Of a stretch of 64,000 nucleotides of DNA, positions 36,339-45,588 are shown piece after piece; position 1 is the stretch's first letter; each line of letters starts with the position of its first letter. The stretch spans positions 2,565,078 to 2,629,077 of the forward strand of contig LM994670.1 in assembly GCA_000753455.2 (NCBI GenBank), written 5' to 3'. The notes beneath the pieces were generated by a model. It was given only the letters and a program-made list of their open reading frames with translations, searched no databases and was not told where the DNA came from. A program made the translations under genes and the position numbers. The DNA comes from Clostridium jeddahitimonense. GTDB taxonomy: Bacteria > Bacillota > Clostridia > Clostridiales > Clostridiaceae.

Positions 36339-37136
36339 TTACTCATTGAATTTGTAAAAGTGATTTACTGGACCAACACCTTTTCCTATATCAAAACTAT
36401 GCCTTATAGCTTCTGTAATGTACTCTTTACTTAATCTAACAGCCTCTACTATATCGTATCCTAAAGCTAAGTGTGATGTTATAGCCGATGACAATGTACA
36501 TCCTGTTCCATGAGTGTTTTTTCTTTCCAGTCTTTCTTGCTTGTACACTTCAAAAATATTCTTTCCAATTAATACATCAACAGCATCACCTTCTAGATGC
36601 CCACCTTTCATAAGAACATATTTAGGCCCTAATTCTAATATTTTTTGTCCAACCTCCCTCATATCTTCAACTGTATTAATCTTAATTCCTACTATTTCTT
36701 CAGCTTCAAGAGTATTTGGAGTTATTACATATGCCCTAGGAATTAACTCTTCAATTAAGCTCTTTTTAGCCTCTGGCTTCAATAATGAATATCCACTTTT
36801 AGATATCATAACTGGATCTACAACTAAATACTTTGGTTTATACTTATTTAAACTAGTTACAATGCTATTTATTATCTCCGGACTAGATACCATACCAATT
36901 TTTACAGCTGCTGGCTCTATATCTTCAAAGACAACCTCTATTTGTTTCTCAATTATTTCTTTACTTAAATCTTCTACAAGAAATACTCCTTGTGTATTTT
37001 GGGCAGTTATAGCTGTAATAACGCTCATTCCATAAGTTCCTATTGCACTAAAAGTTTTTAAATCCGCTTGTACACCTGCACCACCTGATGAATCCGATCC
37101 TGCAATTGTTAATGTTGGTATTCTGTAGTTTCTCAT
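36339..37136 (-). CDS. thiD: Hydroxymethylpyrimidine / phosphomethylpyrimidine kinase
   Basis: A 265-residue ribokinase-like enzyme that phosphorylates HMP and HMP-phosphate. Motifs: TIAGSDSSGGAGVQADLKTF (about 9-28) and the ATP/anion loop RKNTHGTGCTLSSAI near the C-terminus. First gene after the riboswitch; with TenA it feeds recycled pyrimidine into thiamin. Confidence 0.95.
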   Translation of the reverse strand: MRNYRIPTLTIAGSDSSGGAGVQADLKTFSAIGTYGMSVITAITAQNTQGVFLVEDLSKEIIEKQIEVVFEDIEPAAVKIGMVSSPEIINSIVTSLNKYKPKYLVVDPVMISKSGYSLLKPEAKKSLIEELIPRAYVITPNTLEAEEIVGIKINTVEDMREVGQKILELGPKYVLMKGGHLEGDAVDVLIGKNIFEVYKQERLERKNTHGTGCTLSSAITSHLALGYDIVEAVRLSKEYITEAIRHSFDIGKGVGPVNHFYKFNE

Positions 37137-37209
37137 TTATAAAATCCTCCTAATATTTTTAGCACTCACTTCACCTGATCTTGATAGAATTTTAGGAAAA
37201 TAAAAAAAA

Positions 37210-37234
37210 AGCTATATTCCAGCAGAATATAGCT
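37210..37234 (-). terminator. Riboswitch expression-platform terminator
   Basis: AGCTATATTC / GAATATAGCT stem with a 5-base loop and a run of nine T residues on the minus strand, placed between the TPP aptamer and thiD. It is the on/off switch of the riboswitch. Confidence 0.9.
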
Positions 37235-37277
37235 ATACTTATATACAAAAATACTATTACTTATTTTAATATACTAC

Positions 37278-37366
37278 GATGCTTTCCTCCGCTGGTATTA
37301 TCCAGATCAGGTACAAGGGTTAATAGCAAAACTATCTCTCAGCCTAAATAAGGCACCCCTAGCAAA
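37278..37366 (-). promoter_or_regulatory. TPP (THI-box) riboswitch
   Basis: On the minus strand the conserved blocks appear in order: GGGGTGCC, GGCTGAGA, ACCCTTGTACCTGATCTGG and AATACCAGCGGAGGAAAGC. This is a textbook TPP aptamer. When TPP is high the terminator at 37210-37234 should form and stop transcription before thiD. Confidence 0.97.
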
Positions 37367-37386
37367 TTCTATTATTTTATACTTTT

Positions 37387-37414
37387 ATTATATTACTTTG
37401 TTACAAATTGTCAA
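37387..37414 (-). promoter_or_regulatory. Promoter of the thiamin operon
   Basis: TTGACA (37409-37414), 16 bases, TATAAT (37387-37392) on the minus strand, just ahead of the riboswitch. Confidence 0.85.
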
Positions 37415-37510
37415 ACCACTATATAATATTTCTATTATTTAATTTCATAACTTATATATCTAGAGCTCAACTTAAGACCTAATATTTATCGAACTATATT
37501 TATATACTAA

Positions 37511-37990
37511 TTAAAACTCTCTTTCTTTATATATTTCATAGGGTCTACTTGAATAAACTCTATAACTAATATTCCCATCAAAATAAAGCATATCTCGTGC
37601 TCTATCTAATAGCCATGGTTCTCTTATCATTTTTAACATTTCATCTTTAGCAAACCAACCAACCTCTACACTTTCATCACTACACTTTAAATGTCCACCT
37701 ATCGCTATTGCTAAAAAATCAAATATAACTTTTGTCGGAACTATAGTTTTATTATCCCATCCTAAATATGATTTTGTATTTGAATATACCCCTACTAACT
37801 TATTAACCTTAATATTAATTCCAGATTCCTCAAATACCTCCCTTGTGACACCCTCTATTAAATCCTCACCGTTTTCAATTTGCCCACCTGGAAACTCCCA
37901 TCCTCTATGTGGGTTATTTACAAGTAAAACCTCATCCCTATCATTTGTAACTAAAGCTCCTGCTGCTACAATATGTGTTGGAAACTCCAT
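37511..37990 (-). CDS. Nudix hydrolase
   Basis: A 159-residue protein with a complete Nudix box: GGQIENGEDLIEGVTREVFEESGI at about residues 35-58, matching GX5EX7REUXEEXGU. It cleaves nucleoside diphosphate-linked compounds. The substrate is unknown; it stands alone. Confidence 0.9.
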   Translation of the reverse strand: MEFPTHIVAAGALVTNDRDEVLLVNNPHRGWEFPGGQIENGEDLIEGVTREVFEESGINIKVNKLVGVYSNTKSYLGWDNKTIVPTKVIFDFLAIAIGGHLKCSDESVEVGWFAKDEMLKMIREPWLLDRARDMLYFDGNISYRVYSSRPYEIYKEREF

Positions 37991-38129
37991 CTATATCCTC
38001 CCCCTTTATACAATATACACTATCAATATTATACCACTTAAATATCTGTAATATATTCAACTAGAAATATATCAAACAGACATTTTCTTATACTCCATAT
38101 AAGAGGATACTATCTTCTCTAAATAAATA

Positions 38130-38151
38130 GAAACTGACAAAAGTCAGTTTC
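38130..38151 (-). terminator. Terminator of the gene ending at 38185
   Basis: Perfect 9-base stem GAAACTGAC / GTCAGTTTC with a 4-base loop; TATTTATTT follows on the minus strand. Confidence 0.85.
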
Positions 38152-38184
38152 ATAATAATTATTGTCTATTAATTTTAAATCATA

Positions 38185-38754
38185 TTAGTATTGTCTTTTA
38201 TAAATGATTGGTGATTCAAACCCAACAATGACTCTATCTCCTTTTTTAAGTATTTCATTAACTTCAAATATATTTTCACTTAATGTTTCCTCTAATAAAA
38301 ATGTAGTATCTGGTCCAAAGTTACTTAAGCTTCTTCCATGAAATCCTACACCTTCTTTATATTCATAAATCATAGGATTAAACTTCTTAGATACTCCTAG
38401 TTCGTTATAATCCATTCTTAAACTTTCATTTGAGTTTGTAAATTCTGATTTACTAATTGATTTAGGAACCTCATATGATATAAGCTTTACTTTTCCCTCT
38501 TCACTTTCTTCAAAAAGAAATAAATGTGGTAATACATTAGTTTTTTCACTTTTAACATCTGTATAATAGCTTTCTTCAATTACAAAAATCCCTTTAAAAT
38601 CATTAGGTAGATTATCTATTTTATCATTACATATCCTGTTAATATGTTTAGCAATGGGATGAATAACTTTTCCTTCATGTTTCTCTTTTTCAATCTGTTC
38701 TAAATTATTAAACTTTCCTACAATAACTTTTCTAAACAACTCGAATTCTTTCAT
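38185..38754 (-). CDS. Conserved hypothetical protein
   Basis: A 189-residue soluble protein without membrane segments. Segments such as ICNDKIDNLPNDFKGIFVIEESYY, LPHLFLFEE and the ending FESPIIYKR resemble a family common in clostridia and Lachnospiraceae that has no assigned function. A GGGGAGA site precedes the ATG. Confidence 0.65.
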   Translation of the reverse strand: MKEFELFRKVIVGKFNNLEQIEKEKHEGKVIHPIAKHINRICNDKIDNLPNDFKGIFVIEESYYTDVKSEKTNVLPHLFLFEESEEGKVKLISYEVPKSISKSEFTNSNESLRMDYNELGVSKKFNPMIYEYKEGVGFHGRSLSNFGPDTTFLLEETLSENIFEVNEILKKGDRVIVGFESPIIYKRQY

Positions 38755-38854
38755 AACTATATCTCCCCTTTATATAAATTAAATCTAATCTATTATTTCG
38801 TATAATTATTATCTCTTTCTTCTGTGTCACTTATGTGTCGATTGTAATTTAAAA

Positions 38855-39607
38855 TCACACATTTATACAAAGCTGTTTTCTTTCATTAAAAAAGCTCTTA
38901 TATGAAATATATGTAGCTATAATTGCTGCTATAGATGATGATGAAAGAATCATAAATGTTACCATTATTTGAAACTTTATAGCTGTAAGAGGGTAGCTTC
39001 CTGCTAGAATAAGTCCAGTCATCATCCCAGGAAGTGCTACTATACCTAAAGTTTTGGCAGAGTCTATAGTAGGAATCATAGCTAATTTTATATTTTCTCT
39101 CAATACATCTTTTGAAGATTCCTTTATGTCCGCTCCTAAAGATAGCTTTACTTCTACTTCTGCTCTTCTGTTTTTAAAGGAGTTATTTAAATTTCTATAA
39201 CATAATCCTATTGCAACCATAGCGTTACTTACAATCATTCCTGCAACAGGTATTACTTTATCAGCTGTAAACTCTATAGCTCCACTAGCTATTAAAACTA
39301 CCATCGTAACGCTTGTCCCAATAGCAATTGAAATAAATGATATAAATACTACATTTTTTATGTTTTCTCCTCTTTTTTTAGTATTCATTGCTGCGTTAAT
39401 AATCATAATAAATACTAATGCCACTGTAAAAATTGATCTTTCAAGCCCAAATATTACATCTAAAATATATCCTACAACTACTAACTGAACTATTGCTCTT
39501 AAAATGCTTATTACAATCTCCTTTTCTAGCCCTAAGTTCTCTTTATATGATATAAAAATTGGTATTAATATCAACACTGATGCAATTACTAATGATGTAG
39601 TCTCCAT
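38855..39607 (-). CDS. fetB: Iron exporter permease FetB (UPF0014)
   Basis: A 250-residue, six- or seven-helix protein with the family's conserved stretches AIVQLVVVGYILD, PVAGMIVSNAMVAIGLCYRNL and VALPGMMTGLILAGSYPLTAI. FetAB exports iron and protects from oxidative stress in E. coli. The start overlaps the fetA stop by one base. Confidence 0.9.
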   Translation of the reverse strand: METTSLVIASVLILIPIFISYKENLGLEKEIVISILRAIVQLVVVGYILDVIFGLERSIFTVALVFIMIINAAMNTKKRGENIKNVVFISFISIAIGTSVTMVVLIASGAIEFTADKVIPVAGMIVSNAMVAIGLCYRNLNNSFKNRRAEVEVKLSLGADIKESSKDVLRENIKLAMIPTIDSAKTLGIVALPGMMTGLILAGSYPLTAIKFQIMVTFMILSSSSIAAIIATYISYKSFFNERKQLCINV

Positions 39608-40272
39608 TATGCGCTCTCCTTAAAATCCTCAATTTTCTCTATTAGGCCATTTGATATAATTATTCTCTTATTAAATATACCCTCACTTTGATCTAAACTA
39701 TGAGTTATCCATAAAACAGTTACACCTTCATAATTTAATTCTTTTATATATTCCTCCATTCTCCTTGCATTTTCTTTATCTAAAGCTGAAGTGGCTTCAT
39801 CTAATAATAGAATATCTGGTTTATAAATTAAATTTCTTATTATAGCTATTCTCTGCTTCTCCCCACCAGATAAAGAATTTACTTTTTTACTTAAATATCC
39901 TTTATCTAAATTAAATCTTTCTAATAATTCATCTATTCTATCATAATCAACTTCGTCATTTCTTATTTTAAAAGGAAATACTAAGTTATCTTCTACTATA
40001 TCTCCAAAAAGTTGTGGTATTTGAACACAATAGCTTATCTTTCTCCTTAATTTTATAGGATCATAATTATCGTAGCTCTTTCCTTTAAACTGAATACTAC
40101 CTTCAGTTGCCGATATTAAGTCTGCAAATAATTTTAATAAGGTGCTTTTTCCACTTCCAGATGATCCAACTATAGAAACTAATTCTCCACTTTTAATCTC
40201 CAAAGATATATTATCTAATATTTTAGTATTATCAGCTATATAGGTTAAAGCTTTTATTTTTAATATACTCAT
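39607..40272 (-). CDS. fetA: Iron exporter ATP-binding protein FetA
   Basis: A 221-residue ATPase with Walker A GSSGSGKST, signature LSGGEKQRIAI, Walker B LLLDEATSALD and switch ITHSLDQ. Paired with the UPF0014 permease, which identifies it. A promoter and palindromic operator lie just upstream, after the terminator of a PadR gene. Confidence 0.9.
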   Translation of the reverse strand: MSILKIKALTYIADNTKILDNISLEIKSGELVSIVGSSGSGKSTLLKLFADLISATEGSIQFKGKSYDNYDPIKLRRKISYCVQIPQLFGDIVEDNLVFPFKIRNDEVDYDRIDELLERFNLDKGYLSKKVNSLSGGEKQRIAIIRNLIYKPDILLLDEATSALDKENARRMEEYIKELNYEGVTVLWITHSLDQSEGIFNKRIIISNGLIEKIEDFKESA

Positions 40273-40338
40273 TTTCTACTCCTTATTTCTCTTTTCAATT
40301 ATACTCATTTACGCTTCTTGTTATATTATCATATATCG

Positions 40339-40380
40339 ATATCGTAATTCGATATTATCATATAAAAAAATATTTTTCAA
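40339..40380 (-). promoter_or_regulatory. fetAB promoter with palindromic operator
   Basis: Minus strand: TTGAAA (40375-40380), 17 bases, TAATAT (40352-40357). ATATCG-AATTA-CGATAT, a perfect 6+6 inverted repeat at 40339-40355, overlaps the -10. The PadR-type gene directly upstream is the natural candidate for its repressor, but binding is inferred. Confidence 0.72.
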
Positions 40381-40398
40381 TAAATTAATATTAAACTA

Positions 40399-40433
40399 AA
40401 AAACATACTAAGGTATAATCAATTTACCTTAGT
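40399..40433 (-). terminator. Terminator of the padR gene, overlapping its stop
   Basis: AACATACTAAGGTAA and its complement (about 14-base stem) with TTTTTTAG on the minus strand. The last codons of the PadR gene are in one arm. It separates padR from fetAB, so the latter needs its own promoter. Confidence 0.85.
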
Positions 40434-40735
40434 ATGTTATCATCCATTAATTCTTTTAAATTACTCTTTAGATCTGCTAAAAGTTTTGCACCTTCTTCAG
40501 TTGTCTTATAATACTTTCTTATCTTTCCATTAACATTTCTATCTTCTTTTTCTATTAATCCCTCTTCTACCATAGACTTTAATACTGGATAAAGTGTTCC
40601 AGGGCTGACTTTATATCCATGCTCTCCTAATTCTTCTATCATCCAACTACCATAAAAAGCTTCCTTATTTCCATGGTGCAATATATGAATATAAATTAGT
40701 CCATTAAATATTCTTCTTATAATTTGTTCCTTCAT
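40424..40735 (-). CDS. PadR family transcriptional regulator
   Basis: A 103-residue PadR winged-helix protein (IYIHILHHGNKEAFYGSWMIEELGEHGYKVSPGTLYPVLKSMVEEGLI). The start is the ATG at 40735 behind AAGGAGTGA; the 22 extra codons upstream lack a ribosome-binding site. It lies just before fetAB, where a palindromic operator covers the promoter, so it may sense an iron-related or cell-stress signal. Confidence 0.9.
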   Translation of the reverse strand: MKEQIIRRIFNGLIYIHILHHGNKEAFYGSWMIEELGEHGYKVSPGTLYPVLKSMVEEGLIEKEDRNVNGKIRKYYKTTEEGAKLLADLKSNLKELMDDNILR

Positions 40736-40816
40736 ATCTTCACTCCTTAAAGAATTAGCAATATAATAATTATAATATTTAATAATTAACTTATCCATCA
40801 AAAAATTACATTTTTA

Positions 40817-40845
40817 TTGACAGTGTTATTTACTTATAATAAAAT
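40817..40845 (+). promoter_or_regulatory. Promoter of the glutamine synthetase operon
   Basis: TTGACA (40817-40822), 17 bases, TAAAAT (40840-40845). A ~120-base leader follows. Confidence 0.7.
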
Positions 40846-40906
40846 TTCATTATACCAATTACGAACGATAAATATTTTTTTTATTATTTTGTACGACTTA
40901 TTATCG

Positions 40907-40971
40907 AAAGGATGTGAAGATTTTTCAATAATATTTCTGATAACTTTTTTAATATTATTGAATAATAATTT
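40907..40971 (+). promoter_or_regulatory. Glutamine synthetase leader: distant Shine-Dalgarno and 12-base hairpin before the ATG
   Basis: The only good ribosome-binding sequence, AAAGGATG (about 40908), is over 50 bases from the ATG at 40972. Between them is a perfect inverted repeat TTCAATAATATT / AATATTATTGAA (40924-40935 and 40951-40962). Folding would bring the site near the start, so the hairpin may control translation. No start codon in frame lies closer to that site. Confidence 0.5.
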
Positions 40972-42873
40972 ATGATTAAAGATTTACTTTATACAATACC
41001 TAAAAATAAACACTCTGTTGAGGACTTAAAGTCTATTTTAACTCTTCATCCACAAATAAAATTTGTATCACTTGTAGGAGTAGATCTTTCAGGGAATGAT
41101 ACGGACGAAAAAATTCCTGTAAGCCTTTTCTTAGATGATATAGATACTTTTTTAAATGGAGTAGCTGTTCAAACTGATGGTTCTTCAGTTGTACTTCCTG
41201 GTATAGCTACTTTAAATAATGCAAAAGTAGATATGGTTGCTGACTTAAACTGTAATTGGTTCGTTGATTATAACTATGATTTTATTGATCCAATCTGTAA
41301 TAAACCGATAGGAACTTTAAGAATTCCTTGCTTCCTATTGCACAATGATGTTGCAGTAGATTCAAGAAATATCTTAAAATCAGCAATTACTACTTTCAAA
41401 GAGAATTTATGGACAATATTTAATTCTAATCCTGAAATTTTAGCTAGTTATAAAATTTCAAAGGATGATATTGAAGAAATAGTTATAACTTCTGCTACTG
41501 AATTAGAGTTTTGGGTTAAGACTCCAAACAATATAGCAGAAATTGAAGAACTACATACATCTCAAGCTCTTCATGAACAATATTGGACTAGAACTAAAGG
41601 TGCCGTTCGTACTGCTATGGAAGAATGCTTACTTTTAATGGACGAATATGGTTTTGAACCTGAAATGGGCCATAAAGAAGTTGGTGGTGTTAAAGCTAAG
41701 CTTGATTCTTCAGGTAACTTTAATCACATAATGGAACAACTTGAAATCGACTGGAAATTCTCAGATGCTGTACAAGCTGCAGATAACGAGTTATTTATAA
41801 GAATATTAATTCAAGAAACATTTAGAAGAAATGGTCTTGAAGTTACTTTCTCAGCAAAGCCATTAGAAGGTGTTGCTGGATCTGGAATGCACACTCATTT
41901 AGGAATAAGTTTAAAGCTTAAAAACGGTAAGAGAGTTAATCTATTCCACACTGATGAAAATCATTTCTTATCAATTATAGGTTATGGAGCTCTAATGGGT
42001 GTTCTTAAAAATTATGAAGTTATGAACCCATTTATATCTTCAACTAATACTTCATTTAAGAGGTTAAAACCTGGCTTTGAAGCACCTGTATGTATAGTTA
42101 CTTCATTAGGTTTAAGTCCTGATAATCCTTCAAGAAATAGAACTATACTTATTGGATTAATAAGAGATTTATCAAATCCTTTAGCAACAAGATTTGAACT
42201 TCGTTCACCTAATCCACACTCAAACACATATATAACTATGGCTGTTTCTTATATGGCTATGTTAGATGGTATGCTTTATGCTGTTAATAATAATAAAACT
42301 CAAGATGAATTATTAGCTGAATTATCTAAAGGCTCTGGTGAAAAAGCTGAATATTTAGAGACTGATAGAGCTTATAGAACAGAAGAAGATGTATTTGAAC
42401 ATTTCTCTGATGAAGAAATAGTAAAATACTTTGGGAATCCACCAAGAACAGTTATTGAAAATATTTCAGCTTTAGATTTATATCCTGAAAAATTAAATAT
42501 CTTAAAAAGAAATAATGTAATGAATGATAGCTTAATAAATAGTTTTAGAATAGCTATGACTGAAAGATGGATGACTGAAATTGGAAATAGAACTATAAAC
42601 AGATATATGGATGAAGTTAGAATGTGTAAATGCCTACACTCTTTAGATAGGGCTCTTGATTTAGATGTTTCTAATTGGATGAAAATAAATGATTTAAGAC
42701 ACTATATAATGAAAGATACTTATACAACTAAGAGCTTATTTACAAGAATTAAAACTGCCCTTGCTACAAATAATCTTCAAGTTGCATCTGATCTTTCCCT
42801 AGAATTAGACGAAAAGATGAGCCTTTTAAGAAATCTTTATTCTAACTACAAAAAGAATTTATTAGATATATAG
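40972..42873 (+). CDS. Long glutamine synthetase (GS catalytic domain plus C-terminal extension)
   Basis: A 633-residue protein, longer than GSI (~440-470). The GS core is clear: ELEFW (Glu), GHKEVGG, EQLEIDWKFSDAVQAADN (active-site Glu), SAKPLEGVAGSGMHTHLG, TSFKRLKPGFEAP (phosphate-binding Arg) and LRSPNPHSNTY. About 190 residues of helical C-terminal sequence follow. The usual NGSGMH loop reads AGSGMH here, so the Asn is replaced by Ala. It makes glutamine from glutamate, ammonia and ATP, if active. A Nudix gene follows 11 bases later. Confidence 0.88.
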   Translation: MIKDLLYTIPKNKHSVEDLKSILTLHPQIKFVSLVGVDLSGNDTDEKIPVSLFLDDIDTFLNGVAVQTDGSSVVLPGIATLNNAKVDMVADLNCNWFVDYNYDFIDPICNKPIGTLRIPCFLLHNDVAVDSRNILKSAITTFKENLWTIFNSNPEILASYKISKDDIEEIVITSATELEFWVKTPNNIAEIEELHTSQALHEQYWTRTKGAVRTAMEECLLLMDEYGFEPEMGHKEVGGVKAKLDSSGNFNHIMEQLEIDWKFSDAVQAADNELFIRILIQETFRRNGLEVTFSAKPLEGVAGSGMHTHLGISLKLKNGKRVNLFHTDENHFLSIIGYGALMGVLKNYEVMNPFISSTNTSFKRLKPGFEAPVCIVTSLGLSPDNPSRNRTILIGLIRDLSNPLATRFELRSPNPHSNTYITMAVSYMAMLDGMLYAVNNNKTQDELLAELSKGSGEKAEYLETDRAYRTEEDVFEHFSDEEIVKYFGNPPRTVIENISALDLYPEKLNILKRNNVMNDSLINSFRIAMTERWMTEIGNRTINRYMDEVRMCKCLHSLDRALDLDVSNWMKINDLRHYIMKDTYTTKSLFTRIKTALATNNLQVASDLSLELDEKMSLLRNLYSNYKKNLLDI

Positions 42874-42884
42874 AGGTACTTATT

Positions 42885-43448
42885 TTGAGCTGGATTAATA
42901 ATATAAAAGATTATATTCCTTATAATGAACAAGAATCTAAGGATAAAGAACTTATTTTAGGTGCTATTTCTAGTTTTGACAACTTACTAACTAGAGAAAA
43001 TTCAGTTATGCATATAACTAGCTCTGGTTATATTGTAAATAAATCTAGAGACAAGGTTCTTATGATTTATCATAAAATATACAACTCATGGGCTTGGACT
43101 GGTGGTCATGCTGATGGTGATGATGATTTACTTTATGTTGCAATAAAAGAAGCTAAAGAGGAAACCGGTATAAAGAACGTAACCCCTGTTGTTAATGATA
43201 TCTTTTCTTTAGATGTCATAACTGTTAATGGTCATATTAAAAGAGGTTCTTATGTATCAAGTCATCTTCATCTTAATGTTACTTATCTTTTAGAGGCTGA
43301 TGAGAATGAAGAGCTTATTGTAAATGAAGAAGAAACTGAAGGATTTAGATGGTTGCCAATAGATAAGCTTTCTGACTTCTGTACTGAAGAATATATAATT
43401 GAAAATATTTATGATAAGCTTAACGAAAAAATAAATGCTTTAAACTAA
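42885..43448 (+). CDS. Nudix hydrolase downstream of glutamine synthetase
   Basis: A 187-residue Nudix protein. The box GGHADGDDDLLYVAIKEAKEETGI is complete except that the first Glu is Asp and the Arg is Lys. The start is a TTG at 42885, 8 bases after GAGG; there is no ATG nearby. Co-transcribed with the GS gene. The substrate is unknown. Confidence 0.85.
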   Translation: MSWINNIKDYIPYNEQESKDKELILGAISSFDNLLTRENSVMHITSSGYIVNKSRDKVLMIYHKIYNSWAWTGGHADGDDDLLYVAIKEAKEETGIKNVTPVVNDIFSLDVITVNGHIKRGSYVSSHLHLNVTYLLEADENEELIVNEEETEGFRWLPIDKLSDFCTEEYIIENIYDKLNEKINALN

Positions 43449-43452
43449 GATA

Positions 43453-43499
43453 AAAAAGTAGCATCTATAACTCAAATCAAGTTATAGATGCTACTTTTT
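43453..43499. terminator. Strong bidirectional terminator
   Basis: Perfect 19-base stem (AAAAAGTAGCATCTATAAC and its complement) with a 9-base loop and T/A runs at both ends, between the convergent GS-Nudix and Bce operons. Confidence 0.95.
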
Positions 43500-43503
43500 A
43501 AAG

Positions 43504-45588
43504 TTATTTTGCTAACATTTCCTTTGTATATTTTCTCCTGCTTACTAAATAGAAAATGCTTTGGATTATAAATCCACCAATAAATATTAGCAATGATTTC
43601 TTCATTAGTAATTCAGTCATTCCAGAATTAGATACCATTATATAAAGTAAATACATGCCTATTCCTCCACCAAATAATAATGGTACAAAGAAAGTTATTG
43701 ATAATTCTTTATTTATTATTTTTTCAATCTCTTTTGTAGTTATACCTATTCTGTTAAGTGAAATTATTCTCTCTTTTTCAGAATCTATATCAGATAATAC
43801 CTTATAATATAAAACAACTCCATTTGCTATCATAAATAATATTCCTATAAATATCATTGTAAAGAATATTATTCCACTATCTTCTATTTTTAATCTCACA
43901 AGTTCTTCTACATATATTGGTCTAAAATCTTCTATCTTAGCTCTTTCATCATAACCACTTATTCCCCAAAGGTTCCCATTATTCCAGTAAGAGTTGTCTA
44001 AGCTGTTCTTTTCTCTTAAATAATCTATTAGTCCGCAAAAGGCCTTATCTCCATTATCTAAGTTTATTAAATGTGCCTTTTTACTATTGTTTTCATTTAT
44101 CATACTTTTTACTACATTATAATCAGAGTCATCTAAAACAATAGCATTTCCAGCTGAGCCAGCTAATGTATATCTATAATTAATAAAAGGAACATCTTTT
44201 TCTTCTTTTATATTTTCTTTATTAATTTCTATTAAATTACTATTTCCCATTATCTTATTAAAATCTTCTTTTGGAAGTTGATAATTATTTTCTGCTGAAA
44301 TTTCTTGAATAGCCTCATATTGCTTTTCAGTTAACGAAGTTAAAATCAAATTAGGGTTGTCATACTCTAAAGTTTCATTTGTTACAGTTATATCTATTGC
44401 ACAATTAGGCTTTACATCAATATTAATCCCCATATGCTTGTTATAATTGCTTTCATTTATAATGCTCTTACTATCAGTCCAAAATGTTAATCTATCTCCC
44501 TCATCTTTAAACACAGCTATCTCTATATATTCTAATACATTATAAGCTTCTAATTTACCCCCATTATTCTTTATTACTTCCTCTATTTTACCTTCTTCCA
44601 CTTTATTAAATTCATCTGTTTCTATAAACATAATGTCATATGGATTATTAAGCTCTATACTTTCTCGACTAGCAGTATATATCGAATAGCTATATCCAAC
44701 ATAAAACATTGATCCTGCTAATAATATAGAAAGAATGTATAAAATATTTTTATAAGCTAAAAATCTATGTGATAAATTTGATACTACTAATATGTTTTTA
44801 TTATATAGTCTAGGGAACTTAGCTATTATAAATTTAAATACAGCTATCCCTGAAGATATTATTATATATGGAGATAATATTATAGTTGCAACACATAAAG
44901 CAATTACAAATGTACTACCATCAAATATTTCTTTAAACATAGTCTTAGGTAAACAATACATAGCTACTACAAATAAAATTAACGCTATTATCCCAAGTAC
45001 TACATTTGCTTTCCCAACTTCCTTTTTCTTATCGGATTTTATTGCATCTATTATAGATACTCTTTTTATATAAATAATATTAAATATTACATTACAAAGA
45101 AAAATTAATATAAAAATACCTGTACTTAATAAAAAACTCTTAAAATTTATCTCATATGTAATATTAGTAAACTTTAATACCTTATTTAATCCCATATAAA
45201 ATAATCTTCCCAATAATACTCCTGTCATAACCCCTGTTGCTAAGGATGCTATCATTACTCCTAAGTTTTCAACTACTATAAGCTTGCTTAAATCCTTAGT
45301 TGTCATCCCTAAGGTTAAATACATACCAAATTCCTTCCCTCTATTTTTAAGAAATGATATATTGGTATAAGTAATGAAGACTATTGAAAATACTATTAGT
45401 CCCATAAGTGAAATATTTATAGTTTCGTAAAATGCTGTCTCACCAATAGTATCTAATATGCTTTTATTAAACATCAAACTTCCATACATAAAAAGCATTG
45501 CTATAATTAATGAGTTAACAAAGTAAAATGATATATACTTATTAAAATTATGAGTAAAATTCTTTCGTATTATAGAAGAAAATTTCAT
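43504..45588 (-). CDS. Bce-type peptide-resistance ABC permease
   Basis: A 694-residue FtsX/MacB-like permease: helices near the N-terminus (about 18-75 and 105-170), a large outer domain (about 310-540) and C-terminal helices (about 570-685). BceB-type permeases have ten helices with one big outer domain and both sense and remove antimicrobial peptides such as bacitracin or lantibiotics. It overlaps the ATPase gene by one base and shares the module with a kinase and response regulator. Confidence 0.9.
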   Translation of the reverse strand: MKFSSIIRKNFTHNFNKYISFYFVNSLIIAMLFMYGSLMFNKSILDTIGETAFYETINISLMGLIVFSIVFITYTNISFLKNRGKEFGMYLTLGMTTKDLSKLIVVENLGVMIASLATGVMTGVLLGRLFYMGLNKVLKFTNITYEINFKSFLLSTGIFILIFLCNVIFNIIYIKRVSIIDAIKSDKKKEVGKANVVLGIIALILFVVAMYCLPKTMFKEIFDGSTFVIALCVATIILSPYIIISSGIAVFKFIIAKFPRLYNKNILVVSNLSHRFLAYKNILYILSILLAGSMFYVGYSYSIYTASRESIELNNPYDIMFIETDEFNKVEEGKIEEVIKNNGGKLEAYNVLEYIEIAVFKDEGDRLTFWTDSKSIINESNYNKHMGINIDVKPNCAIDITVTNETLEYDNPNLILTSLTEKQYEAIQEISAENNYQLPKEDFNKIMGNSNLIEINKENIKEEKDVPFINYRYTLAGSAGNAIVLDDSDYNVVKSMINENNSKKAHLINLDNGDKAFCGLIDYLREKNSLDNSYWNNGNLWGISGYDERAKIEDFRPIYVEELVRLKIEDSGIIFFTMIFIGILFMIANGVVLYYKVLSDIDSEKERIISLNRIGITTKEIEKIINKELSITFFVPLLFGGGIGMYLLYIMVSNSGMTELLMKKSLLIFIGGFIIQSIFYLVSRRKYTKEMLAK

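Noticed and set aside
40861-40971. ANTAR-type two-hairpin antiterminator before glutamine synthetase
   Set aside because: Only one clear AT-rich hairpin is seen, without the hexaloop pattern of ANTAR targets.
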